NCBI RefSeq assembly: GCF_002079305.1
Contig: NZ_CP015039.1
Location: forward strand, 124,001 to 188,000
Origin: Rhodovulum sp. P5
GTDB lineage: Bacteria; Pseudomonadota; Alphaproteobacteria; Rhodobacterales; Rhodobacteraceae
Length of the DNA: 64,000 bases
Direction: 5' to 3'
In this document: positions 17,037 to 26,706 of the stretch, in pieces
Position numbering within the stretch: the first letter of the stretch is position 1
Layout: every line of letters begins with the position of its first letter
Program-made: the position numbers and the translations under genes
The notes under the pieces: generated by a model
Seen by the model: only the letters and a program-made list of their open reading frames with translations
Databases searched by the model: none
Told to the model about the DNA's origin: nothing

Positions 17037-18241
17037 AGCGTGTCGTCATCACCGGGCAGGGCACGATCAATGCCCTTGGCCATTCCGTGTCCGAAACGCT
17101 GGATGCGTTCCGGGAAGGGCGTTGTGGCATCGGGCCGCTGGACATCCGCGATATCGACCGCCTGTCGATCAAGATCGGCGGGCAGGTCCGCGGCTATGAG
17201 CCCGAGGCCCATTTCAACCGCCAGCAGATCGCGCTTTACGACCGCTTCACCCAGTTCACGCTGATGGCCGCCCGAGAGGCGATTGCCCAGGCCGGTCTGG
17301 AATTCTGCGGCGAGATCAGCCAGGAGGCAGGCGTTGTCCTTGGTACCTCGGGCGGCGGCATGAACACGCTGGATGAGAATTACCGCACCGTCTACGAGGA
17401 CGGGAAGAACCGCGTTCATCCCTTCGTCGTGCCGAAGCTGATGAACAACGCCGCGGCCAGCCATGTGTCGATGACCTACAACCTCAAGGGGCCGAGCTTC
17501 ACGGTGGCCACTGCCTGTGCGTCGTCGAACCACGCGATGGGGCAGGCGTTCCAGTTGATCCGCTCGGGGGCCACGCGGGTCATGGTCACCGGCGGATCGG
17601 AATCGATGCTGTGCTTCGGCGGGATCAAGGCATGGGAAGGGTTGCGCGTGATGTCGCGCGACGCCTGCCGCCCGTTCTCGGCCAATCGCAACGGCATGGT
17701 GCAGGGCGAAGGGGCCGCGATCTTCGTGTTCGAGGAATATGAACACGCCCGCGCGCGGGGCGCGGAGATTCTGGCAGAGGTCGTGGGCTTTGCGATGACG
17801 GCGGATGCGTCCGACATCGTCATGCCGTCCCGGCAGGGGGCGGCGCGGGCAATTTCCGGCGCCTTGCGCGATGCGGGGCTTGGTCCGGCCGATGTGGACT
17901 ACATCAACGCCCACGGAACCGGGACCGCCGCCAATGACAAGACCGAATGCGCGGCAGTGGCCGATGTCTTCGGCCCGCACGCGGACGACCTGATGATCTC
18001 CTCGACCAAGTCGATGCACGGGCATCTGATCGGCGGCACCGGGGCGGTGGAGCTTCTGGCCTGCGTGATGGCGTTGCGGGATGGTGTCATCGCGCCGACC
18101 ATCGGGTACGAGGAACCGGACCCGGAATGCACGCTTGACGTCGTCCCGAACGAGGCGCGGCAGGCCGATGTGTCCGTGGTGCTTTCCAACGCCTTCGCTT
18201 TCGGCGGCCTCAACGCGGTCCTTGCGCTCCGCAAGGTCTGA
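17033..18241 (+). CDS. Beta-ketoacyl-ACP synthase (FabF/NodE-like)
   Basis: This 402-residue condensing enzyme has the active-site Cys162 in TACASSNHAMG, the first catalytic His in NAHGTGTAANDKTE and the second in SMHGHLIGGTGAVE. It would elongate an acyl chain on the ACP encoded immediately upstream, with which it shares a 4-base overlap. Its pairing with lpxD and that ACP suggests synthesis of an unusual acyl chain for lipid A or another envelope lipid rather than general fatty-acid synthesis. No terminator for the plus strand is clear after it. Confidence 0.92.
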   Translation: MKRVVITGQGTINALGHSVSETLDAFREGRCGIGPLDIRDIDRLSIKIGGQVRGYEPEAHFNRQQIALYDRFTQFTLMAAREAIAQAGLEFCGEISQEAGVVLGTSGGGMNTLDENYRTVYEDGKNRVHPFVVPKLMNNAAASHVSMTYNLKGPSFTVATACASSNHAMGQAFQLIRSGATRVMVTGGSESMLCFGGIKAWEGLRVMSRDACRPFSANRNGMVQGEGAAIFVFEEYEHARARGAEILAEVVGFAMTADASDIVMPSRQGAARAISGALRDAGLGPADVDYINAHGTGTAANDKTECAAVADVFGPHADDLMISSTKSMHGHLIGGTGAVELLACVMALRDGVIAPTIGYEEPDPECTLDVVPNEARQADVSVVLSNAFAFGGLNAVLALRKV

Positions 18242-18277
18242 TCCGCGATCCATCCGACATCATTGCCGAAAACGAAA

Positions 18278-18301
18278 AACGCCGCCCGTCGGGGCGGCGT
18301 T
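18278..18301 (-). terminator. Intrinsic terminator of the IalB gene
   Basis: A 10-base stem (AACGCCGCCC / GGGCGGCGTT) with a GTCG loop lies just after the IalB stop. On the minus strand it is followed by TTTCGTTTTC; on the plus strand there is no T-tract. Confidence 0.75.
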
Positions 18302-18324
18302 CGAAACGGTTGTGAAACGGGGCG

Positions 18325-18891
18325 TCAGCGCGCCTGCAATTCACTGACCAGGTCATAGGCCGCGGTGAAGCCCGACAGCGAAAGCGGGATGGTCACCTGG
18401 GATACCTTGTTTTCGCCGGTCAGTATCACGATGGAAATCTTGGCTTCCCGGCCTGCTTTCATGGCCCGGATTTCGCTCGCTTCCAGCGGGAAGCGCGCAA
18501 AGCAGCCGCGCGTCGTGCAAAAGTTGAAGCGGTAGCGTTTGGGGTCTGCGGTGTCGATGGCCAGCCGCAGGTCCTCGCTCAACAGCGTGTTCAGCGGCGT
18601 GCCGATTTCCACCAGTGCCGCACTGGGCGCATCGGCGGGAAGCGGGATCAGTTCAGCGGAACTGACCGGGCCGCCATTGTCGTCGACGATGACCTGCCGC
18701 ATGTTGCAGTCTTCGCGCCCCTCGGGGAATTTCACGCAGAAGACCTGCCACTTCTGAAAGGTGTCCTTGATGTAGGCTTCAGCTTTGGGCTGCTGGTCCT
18801 CGGCCGGGGCCGCATCGGTTTCCTGTGCCAGCGCCGGGCCACCCAGCGCAAGCAGCGCCGCCAAGCCGAGCGGGATGAGAAGATCACGCAT
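18325..18891 (-). CDS. Invasion-associated locus B (IalB) family protein
   Basis: This 188-residue exported protein begins with a Sec signal (MRDLLIPLG to ALA-QE) and continues with the IalB-family core: the WQVFCVKFPEG motif, two Cys pairs (C in FCVKF / EDCNMRQ, and FCTTRGCFARF) and a beta-rich C-terminus. IalB proteins are periplasmic and are linked to host cell entry in Bartonella, but they are widespread in free-living alphaproteobacteria, where their role is unknown. I chose the start at 18891 because the signal peptide begins there; a longer frame to 19107 crosses the candidate small RNA region and looks non-coding. Confidence 0.9.
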   Translation of the reverse strand: MRDLLIPLGLAALLALGGPALAQETDAAPAEDQQPKAEAYIKDTFQKWQVFCVKFPEGREDCNMRQVIVDDNGGPVSSAELIPLPADAPSAALVEIGTPLNTLLSEDLRLAIDTADPKRYRFNFCTTRGCFARFPLEASEIRAMKAGREAKISIVILTGENKVSQVTIPLSLSGFTAAYDLVSELQAR

Positions 18892-19005
18892 CGATTGCCT
18901 GCCTTTCCTCGGTTTCTTTTCCCGTGCCTTAGCATGGGTGTCCGCCTGTGTCAGACAAAAAACCGGGCGCTGCGTCCTGTTCACGCGCGTATGATTGCGC
19001 CCATG

Positions 19006-19071
19006 AAAAAAGGGCTGCAGCGCAGCCCTTTTCCGTGTCTTTCTCCCTGTCGGACCGGCCGACTTATTCGT
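19006..19071 (-). ncRNA. Candidate small RNA B (two hairpins, intrinsic terminator)
   Basis: On the minus strand TTGACG (19107-19102) and TAGCGT (19084-19079) are 17 bases apart, predicting a start near 19071. The transcript of about 66 bases would fold into a 5-base hairpin (19049-19053 with 19039-19043), an unpaired purine-rich stretch (AGGGAGAAAGACACGG) and an 11-base terminator stem (19022-19032 with 19008-19018) running into six T (19011-19006). No gene upstream on that strand needs this terminator. The -10 match is only 3 of 6, so the start is uncertain. I do not recognise a known RNA family. Confidence 0.5.
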
Positions 19072-19151
19072 AGTGGGGACGCTAGGCCGTTTCCAGGAAG
19101 TCGTCAACAGTCAATGGGATAAGACGGCGCACGGGCCGGGCCGTCGGCAAG

Positions 19152-19237
19152 AAAAAGGGCCGCATCACGAGGATGCGGCCAAGTCCATCAGGGAGGAAGA
19201 CCCGCCCGTGCAAGAAACACGGTCAACGGGATGACTT
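19152..19237 (-). ncRNA. Candidate small RNA A (anti-Shine-Dalgarno motif, intrinsic terminator)
   Basis: On the minus strand TTGACA (19273-19268) and TACATG (19251-19246), 16 bases apart, predict a start near 19237. The transcript of about 86 bases would contain a 5-base hairpin (CCGTG/CACGG, 19206-19222), an unpaired CUUCCUCCC stretch (complement of 19191-19198) and a 9-base terminator stem (19158-19166 with 19172-19180) followed by five T. An exposed CCUCC is complementary to ribosome binding sites and is typical of trans-acting RNAs. The transcript would end about 45 bases before the candidate promoter of RNA B, on the same strand. Confidence 0.5.
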
Positions 19238-19241
19238 GAAA

Positions 19242-19273
19242 TTGACATGTAATCGTTAAAATTGTGTTGTCAA
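19242..19273. promoter_or_regulatory. Overlapping divergent promoter elements
   Basis: TTGACA (19242-19247, plus) and its reverse complement TGTCAA (19268-19273) form an inverted repeat 20 bases apart. The minus-strand -35 fits RNA A, while the plus-strand TTGACA with a poor -10 (TGTTGT, 19265-19270) could serve the DUF853 gene starting at 19301. Each -35 overlaps the other promoter's -10, so the two would compete for polymerase. Confidence 0.35.
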
Positions 19274-19300
19274 AAATGAAATTGTCTCAGGGAATGTGAA

Positions 19301-20845
19301 ATGCCGAAAGGTCTGTTTGTCGGTGGGGCGGGTCCGGAGTATTCGGTTCCGCAAGAGCTTCGGCTCGATTATGCCAATCGTCACGGTCTGATCGCGGGCG
19401 CCACGGGGACGGGCAAGACGGTCACGCTCCAGATCCTGGCAGAGGGGTTTTCGGCCGCGGGTGTTCCGGTGTTTCTGTCGGACGTGAAGGGCGATCTTTC
19501 GGGTCTGGCGGCGGCTGGCCGCGCCGATTTCAAATTGCATGACGCGTTTCAGGCGCGCGCGGCCCGGATCGGGTTGACCGACTATCGCTATGCGGCGTTC
19601 CCCGTCACCTTCTGGGACTTGTTCGGGGTCAAGGGTCACCCCGTGCGCACAACCGTTGCAGAGATGGGGCCGCTTTTGCTGTCGCGGCTTCTGGACCTGA
19701 ACGACGTGCAGGAGGGCGTGCTGAACATCGCCTTCCGTCTGGCCGATGAAGAGGGGTTGCCGCTGCTCGATCTTGCGGATCTGCGCGCGATGCTGGCCTG
19801 GGTCGGGCAGAACCGGGCGTCGCTCTCGCTGCGATACGGCAATGTCTCTCCGGCATCGATCGGGGCAATCCAGCGCCGGTTGCTGGTTCTGGAAAACCAG
19901 GGCGGCAGCGGGCTTTTCGGCGAACCCGCGCTGGAGTTGTCGGACCTCATGCGGCTGGCCCCGGACGGGCTCGGGCAGATCAACATCTTGGCCGCCGACG
20001 CGCTGATGGGATCGCCGCGGCTTTACGCGACCTTCCTGTTGTGGCTGCTGTCAGAGTTGTTCGAAGAATTGCCAGAAGTCGGCGATCCGGACAAACCGAA
20101 GCTGGTCTTCTTTTTCGACGAAGCGCATCTTTTGTTTGACGACGCGCCCAAGGCCCTGATCGACAAGGTCGAGCAGGTGGCCCGGCTGATCCGGTCGAAA
20201 GGGGTCGGCGTGTATTTCATCACCCAGAATCCCGACGATGTGCCCGACGACATTCTCGGCCAGCTTGGCAACCGCGTTCAGCATGCCTTGCGCGCCTTCA
20301 CCGCGCGGGACCGCCGGGCGCTTTTGCGGGCGGCGGAGACCTATCGCGAGAACCCCGATTTCGACACAGCCGACGCCATCCGCGATGTCGGTGTGGGCGA
20401 GGCGGTGACCTCTCTGCTGGAGGACAAGGGCGTTCCGGGTATCGCGGCGCGCACCCTGATCCGGCCGCCGTCCTCGCAACTGGGGCCGTTGGAGGATACA
20501 GCACGGGCACAAATCCTTGCCGCGTCCGATCTTTCCGCCAAATACGGGCAGGCCATCGATCGGGACTCCGCCCATGAAATGCTGGCCCGGCGGGCCGAGA
20601 CCGCAGCCCTGTTGGCCGCGGAGTCCGAGGCGCGCGAAGACCAGGCGGATGTGTCAGAGCGGGCATATCGCGCCGGGCGGCGCTACTCTGGCAGTCGGGT
20701 GGGGCGATCCACCGCCCGCAGCCACCGGGCCAAACCCGACAGCATCGGTGCCGCCCTTGGCGAGGCGCTGATCAAGGAGCTTTCGGGCACGACCGGCAAA
20801 AGGCTGGTGCGCGGCGTTCTGGGCAGCCTGTTCAAGGGGCGATAG
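19301..20845 (+). CDS. HerA-like ATPase (DUF853 family)
   Basis: This 514-residue ATPase has a Walker A motif GATGTGKT (residues 33-40) and a Walker B motif LVFFFDEAHLLF (Asp273, Glu274), with a following FITQNP sensor segment. This is the DUF853/YjgR type of HerA-FtsK-like ATPase, cytoplasmic and of unknown cellular role; relatives of HerA act with NurA in DNA end processing, but no nurA is here. The C-terminal 80 residues are charged and end in a Gly-rich helix. It ends 6 bases before the convergent penicillin acylase-family gene, with no terminator between them. Confidence 0.9.
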   Translation: MPKGLFVGGAGPEYSVPQELRLDYANRHGLIAGATGTGKTVTLQILAEGFSAAGVPVFLSDVKGDLSGLAAAGRADFKLHDAFQARAARIGLTDYRYAAFPVTFWDLFGVKGHPVRTTVAEMGPLLLSRLLDLNDVQEGVLNIAFRLADEEGLPLLDLADLRAMLAWVGQNRASLSLRYGNVSPASIGAIQRRLLVLENQGGSGLFGEPALELSDLMRLAPDGLGQINILAADALMGSPRLYATFLLWLLSELFEELPEVGDPDKPKLVFFFDEAHLLFDDAPKALIDKVEQVARLIRSKGVGVYFITQNPDDVPDDILGQLGNRVQHALRAFTARDRRALLRAAETYRENPDFDTADAIRDVGVGEAVTSLLEDKGVPGIAARTLIRPPSSQLGPLEDTARAQILAASDLSAKYGQAIDRDSAHEMLARRAETAALLAAESEAREDQADVSERAYRAGRRYSGSRVGRSTARSHRAKPDSIGAALGEALIKELSGTTGKRLVRGVLGSLFKGR

Positions 20846-20851
20846 CCGCCC

Positions 20852-23317
20852 TCATTTCTGGGGCAGGAGCTTCGTCACCCCCACCGCCGCCGCGCGGGCC
20901 AGATCTAGGTCAAGCGTCATGGGGATATACTCTCCCCGCCGCCAAAGTTCCCCCAGATCGTCATAGTACCGGCTCAGCGGATGGCCCGATTGCCCGGTCG
21001 AGATGATGAAGACGGAACTGTCGGGATCGGCGAAGTCATAGACGCCGCGATATCCGGCACCGAAGACATTGGCGAAGGGCGCCGGATCCGTTCCCTTGGT
21101 CAGGCCGCGGTTCAAGGTATTGTCGCCGCCTGATGTCGACTGACGGATGTTGACGAACCATTTCAGAACTGGAACCTCGCCCAGCACCGGATGGTCGTGC
21201 CGCGCCTCATGCGCCTCGCCCCAGCGCAGCGAACTGAGCGACGGGCCATAGGTTTCCGACAGCCACAACAGCGCCTTGTCCAGCGACCGGCGGGAGATCT
21301 CGGTGCAGGTCTCGATCACGGCGGATTGCCGGATATCGCACCACGCCGCCGCGCCGTCGACATTTCTGAAAACCCGTTCGATGAACAAGGGCTCGACATG
21401 GGTGAACGCGTCGGCCAGCGGCCCAAGATCGTCGCGGATCAGTTCGTTCTGCAACTCCCGTATCCAGGCGGCATAGATCAGCGGTTCGGGCAGATGTTCG
21501 TTCATCTCGCCGTTCCACTCCGCCAGCAGTTCCAGCGCCTGCTGCCGCCGCCGTTCCGGCGTGCCCCGTTCGGCCGGCTCGCCCGTGAACCAAAGATCGC
21601 GCCCGATCAGCGGCAACAGCGCCCGCGCGGTGAACGACACCGTGTCAAGCTGCGCCTCGATGAAGCTTTCGCGGGTATGCACCTCGCGCGACTCCATCAG
21701 CCGGCGCCAACGCTGAATGCGCTGCGTGTCGCCCCAGTGATAGCTGACATGGAGCGGAAAGGGGCGCTCCACCAGCTTGTTGTTGGTGTTGCCAAGAATA
21801 CCGCTTTCGGGCGCGATGACGCTGGGGTTGGCGGCCGCGTTCAGCGCACCGTGCCAGCGGTTTTCGGTCTTCCAGCCGGGCACGGGCAGGCGGCCCTGAC
21901 TCTGGTTCCCGGCCAGACGCCGGGGCATGGTGCCGGCCATCTGCAGGGCGATCGTGTCCTTGTCGGCCAGCATGACATTGACCGACGGTGCCACATGGTC
22001 GCGCGTGGCCTCGATCGCTTCGGACACGCTGCCGGCACGCATCAGTTTCAGGATCGACTGGATCGAGGTATCGGCCCCGTCCAGCAGGGTCCAGCCCAGC
22101 GCGGCGACATGGCCGGGCGGTGTGACGCTGGCCAGGTCAAAGTGACTGCCCGGAAGGACGGGCCCGTTTTCCGTCCAGCGCATGGTGATCGTGACCGGGT
22201 CCTCGCCTGCCACCTTCAGGATGCTGCGCCGCGTCTCGAAAGGTTTATAGCCGTCGGGCGTCAGGTATTCCTGCGGGTTGTCCGGGTTCAGCCGCTCTAG
22301 AAACACGTCCTGATCATCCATGTAGGACGCGGTCAGCCCCCAACCGAGTTTCGCGCTGCGGCCCGCAAAGATCGCGGGGATACCCGGAATGGTGCCGCCG
22401 ATGACCCCGCCCGACGACAATTCCAGCCGCGCCAGATACCAGATCGACGGGGCCGACAGCCCCAGATGCGGATCGTTTGCCAAAAGCGTTCCACCCGCGG
22501 CCGAACGCCGGGGCGCCGCCGCCCAAGAGTTCGATGCCCCCGACAGTGACAACTGGGCGAGCGGTGTGAACGTGGTTCCCGCAAGCCGGTGCACGGGCGC
22601 GGTATCGGGCAGAACGCCCGGTGCAAGTTCGGCATAGTCGGGCAGGTCCATCAGCCCCGTGCCCGGTGCATCGGGCAGCAGGTCGCGCACGCGGGCCTCG
22701 TCCAGCAACAGCGACACCCGGGCGCGCAGCACCTCGATGTCCAGCTGGTCCGACATCTGCAGCGACATCAGTTTCATGATCGCGATGGAGTCCGCAGGTT
22801 GCCAATAGGCGACCTCTGGCGGGAACAGGAAGAATTCGGGGGCGCCGCGGCCCCGCGCATCGCGGTTGACCGTGGCGATCCATGCGTTGACGCCGCGGGC
22901 ATAGGCCTCCAGCGCCGCAAGCGTCTCGGGCTCCAGCGCATTCACCGAACTGCGCGACAGGCCGTAGATATCAAGCCGGCGCAGGAATTCATCGACCCGC
23001 AGCGTCCGGGTCCCGAACAGTTCCGACAGCCGGCCCTGTGCGGTGCGCCGCAGCACGGTCATCTGCCACAGGCGGTCCTGGGCATGGACAAAGCCAAGGG
23101 CGAAGAACACGTCCTCGTCGGTCTCTCCCAACAGGTGGGGGACATTGGCGTTGTCTCGGACGATCTCGACCGGCGCCGAAAGGCCGGCCACGCGGTGTGT
23201 TGCATCGAAGTCCGGCAGAGAGCGGGAGGCGAGGAAATACACCCCGGCCAGCGCGATCAGAACCACCAGCGCCGTGCCGATGAAAAGCCGGAGCAACCAT
23301 CGAAAGAGTATGGACAT
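20852..23317 (-). CDS. Penicillin acylase family protein (Ntn-hydrolase)
   Basis: This 821-residue protein has an N-terminal membrane or signal segment (about residues 5-29) and the penicillin amidase fold. The self-cleavage site is at A261/S262 in LSGASNSWAAAP, where Ser262 would become the N-terminal nucleophile of the beta chain. It would be exported and hydrolyse an amide; in related bacteria such enzymes degrade N-acyl-homoserine lactones or other amides, but the substrate cannot be told from the sequence. The start at 23317 is chosen because the hydrophobic segment begins there; in-frame sequence up to 23431 overlaps the divergent gene and lacks a signal. Confidence 0.92.
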   Translation of the reverse strand: MSILFRWLLRLFIGTALVVLIALAGVYFLASRSLPDFDATHRVAGLSAPVEIVRDNANVPHLLGETDEDVFFALGFVHAQDRLWQMTVLRRTAQGRLSELFGTRTLRVDEFLRRLDIYGLSRSSVNALEPETLAALEAYARGVNAWIATVNRDARGRGAPEFFLFPPEVAYWQPADSIAIMKLMSLQMSDQLDIEVLRARVSLLLDEARVRDLLPDAPGTGLMDLPDYAELAPGVLPDTAPVHRLAGTTFTPLAQLSLSGASNSWAAAPRRSAAGGTLLANDPHLGLSAPSIWYLARLELSSGGVIGGTIPGIPAIFAGRSAKLGWGLTASYMDDQDVFLERLNPDNPQEYLTPDGYKPFETRRSILKVAGEDPVTITMRWTENGPVLPGSHFDLASVTPPGHVAALGWTLLDGADTSIQSILKLMRAGSVSEAIEATRDHVAPSVNVMLADKDTIALQMAGTMPRRLAGNQSQGRLPVPGWKTENRWHGALNAAANPSVIAPESGILGNTNNKLVERPFPLHVSYHWGDTQRIQRWRRLMESREVHTRESFIEAQLDTVSFTARALLPLIGRDLWFTGEPAERGTPERRRQQALELLAEWNGEMNEHLPEPLIYAAWIRELQNELIRDDLGPLADAFTHVEPLFIERVFRNVDGAAAWCDIRQSAVIETCTEISRRSLDKALLWLSETYGPSLSSLRWGEAHEARHDHPVLGEVPVLKWFVNIRQSTSGGDNTLNRGLTKGTDPAPFANVFGAGYRGVYDFADPDSSVFIISTGQSGHPLSRYYDDLGELWRRGEYIPMTLDLDLARAAAVGVTKLLPQK

Positions 23318-23396
23318 CCGCGACCCGTTGTTGACGCACCGGACAGGATCGTTAGGTAACGGGTAATTCAGGATCATGCAATGCGGGGGAGGGACC

Positions 23397-24269
23397 ATGG
23401 CAAAGGTTGCGTTTCTGGGGCTGGGGGTCATGGGGTATCCGATGGCGGGCTATCTGGCGGCCAAGGGCCATGACGTGACGGTCTATAACCGCACCGCGTC
23501 GAAGGCCGAGGCATGGGTCGCGCAGCATGGCGGTGCGATGGCGTCGACCCCTGCTGCCGCGGCGGAGGGCGCGGAATTCGTGATGGCCTGTGTGGGCAAC
23601 GATGACGACCTGCGCGCCGTCTGCACGGGCGATGAGGGCGCCTTTGCCGGCATGGCCCCGGGTTCCGTGTTCGTCGACCATACGACCGTCTCGGCCATGG
23701 TGACGCGCGAGATGGCCGCCGAGGGCGCTGACCGCGGCGTGGCCTTTGTCGATGCGCCGGTCTCTGGCGGTCAGGCCGGGGCCGAGAACGGGCAGCTTGT
23801 GGTGATGTGCGGCGGCGATCAGGCCGCCTATGACCGGGCAGAGCCGGTGATCGACGCCTATGCCAAGATGTGCAAGCGGATGGGCGATACCGGTGCCGGG
23901 CAACTGACCAAGATGGTCAACCAGATCTGCATCGCCGGGCTGGTGCAGGGCCTGTCGGAAGGTCTGCATTTTGCCGAGAAGGCGGGGCTTGACGGCCGGG
24001 CCGTGGTTGAGGTCATCGGCGGGGGCGCCGCCGGAAGCTGGCAGATGATGAACCGCTACAAGACCATGCTTGACGATGAGTTCGAGCATGGCTTTGCCGT
24101 AAACTGGATGCGCAAGGACCTGGCCATCTGCCTTGCCACGGCGGACGAAAACGGCGCAAGCCTGCCCGTCACCGCCCTTGTCGACCAGTTCTACAAGGAT
24201 GTGCAGAAACTGGGCGGTGGTCGTTGGGACACATCGAGTCTGATCAAGCGTCTGCGCGCGATGGGATAA
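23397..24269 (+). CDS. NAD(P)-dependent beta-hydroxyacid dehydrogenase (3-hydroxyisobutyrate dehydrogenase-like)
   Basis: This 290-residue oxidoreductase has the N-terminal nucleotide motif GLGVMGYPMAGYL, the substrate-binding DAPVSGGQAGAENGQL and the catalytic Lys in GAGQLTKMVNQ, all hallmarks of the beta-hydroxyacid dehydrogenase family (3-hydroxyisobutyrate, tartronate semialdehyde, GLYR1-type). The substrate is uncertain. The ATG at 23397 follows GGGGGAGGG. It is divergent from the penicillin acylase-family gene with only 79 bases between starts, so the two promoters overlap. Confidence 0.9.
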   Translation: MAKVAFLGLGVMGYPMAGYLAAKGHDVTVYNRTASKAEAWVAQHGGAMASTPAAAAEGAEFVMACVGNDDDLRAVCTGDEGAFAGMAPGSVFVDHTTVSAMVTREMAAEGADRGVAFVDAPVSGGQAGAENGQLVVMCGGDQAAYDRAEPVIDAYAKMCKRMGDTGAGQLTKMVNQICIAGLVQGLSEGLHFAEKAGLDGRAVVEVIGGGAAGSWQMMNRYKTMLDDEFEHGFAVNWMRKDLAICLATADENGASLPVTALVDQFYKDVQKLGGGRWDTSSLIKRLRAMG

Positions 24270-24311
24270 GGGCGATCAACGCCCTGTTCGGTCTAAGATC
24301 CCACAACGGGT

Positions 24312-24330
24312 CCGGGGGCAGCGCCCCCGG
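24312..24330 (+). terminator. Intrinsic terminator after the hydroxyacid dehydrogenase
   Basis: An 8-base GC stem (CCGGGGGC / GCCCCCGG) with an AGC loop is followed by TTTCCTT, a modest T-tract. It lies between convergent genes. Confidence 0.6.
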
Positions 24331-24340
24331 TTTCCTTGCC

Positions 24341-24916
24341 TCAGGGAATGATGCGGGAGTATTTCGTCCCTTCCAGCGACGCACCCAGTATCAGGCCCTG
24401 TTGCCCGAAGATCAGCGCGACAACCGGATCCAGCGCGGTCACCGTGTCGGCCGAAATCGAGCCGCCATCCTTGGGAACCGCGTATTTCAGGTCTGCGCCG
24501 GCCGACCATCCCATCCCGGCGCGGAAGGCACGCAGCGCATCGGGTGTCATGAAGAACAGCGCATGGGCGTATTGCTGTGCCCCGATCTGGAAGCCGAAGC
24601 TCGCCTGCGTCGCGGAGTAATAATCGACCGTGACACGGTCGATCCGCAGTGCCCCGCGCCCGTATGCCCCGCCGACGCCGAACCCGGCCTCCGTGATCAG
24701 CGGCATCCACAGGATGCCCTGCGCCTTGGCGGCCAGTTCCCGGCTGCCGGGGTATTTGCTGAACAGGAAATCGCGGGTCTGGTCCACCCGCATGTCGATG
24801 GTGGCCGCGCCGACGCTGCCGATCCCGTTGCCGCAGCCAGCCAGCGCGGCTGTCGATCCCGCGGCCAAAAGGAAATTACGCCGGGACACTGCGCCCGGTC
24901 TTTGGTTATCCTGCAT
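24341..24916 (-). CDS. SYLF (YSC84/DUF500) domain lipoprotein
   Basis: This 191-residue lipoprotein has a twin-Arg signal (SRRNFLLAAGSTAALAGC) with a lipobox LAGC, followed by the SYLF/YSC84 lipid-binding domain (AKAQGILWMPLITEAGFGVGG, ASFGFQIGAQQY). Bacterial members are periplasmic or outer-membrane associated with unknown function; eukaryotic relatives bind phosphoinositides. I chose the start at 24916 because GGAG precedes it by five bases; a start five codons upstream (24931) is also possible. Confidence 0.88.
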   Translation of the reverse strand: MQDNQRPGAVSRRNFLLAAGSTAALAGCGNGIGSVGAATIDMRVDQTRDFLFSKYPGSRELAAKAQGILWMPLITEAGFGVGGAYGRGALRIDRVTVDYYSATQASFGFQIGAQQYAHALFFMTPDALRAFRAGMGWSAGADLKYAVPKDGGSISADTVTALDPVVALIFGQQGLILGASLEGTKYSRIIP

Positions 24917-25037
24917 CGCTCCATGCCTCATGGGTTGTGGCTCTTTCAGCCGTTTCCCCCAAGTATAGACATCGACGCGCCCGCTGTCATCCAGAGAGGT
25001 GCGGGCCGGCAATTCATTGCGCGGCCCGTCTGGCCCC

Positions 25038-26674
<1,637 letters not shown>

Positions 26675-26706
26675 CAAGCGCGCGCCCTCGCTTACCAAGC
26701 GCGGCC

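Larger units (their letters stand above)
18892..19300. other. Gene-free region holding two candidate small RNA units
   Basis: This 409-base stretch between the IalB and DUF853 genes contains no convincing protein gene. It does hold two minus-strand intrinsic terminators that do not belong to any annotated gene (stems 19008-19032 and 19158-19180), each preceded at the expected distance by promoter-like sequences. The part from 18892 to about 19002 is left over and probably holds the IalB promoter. Confidence 0.5.

Noticed and set aside
19208..19234. A short GTG frame after GGGAGGAAGA on the plus strand.
   Set aside because: Only eight codons, and the purine stretch is better explained as the complement of the CCUCC motif of RNA A.
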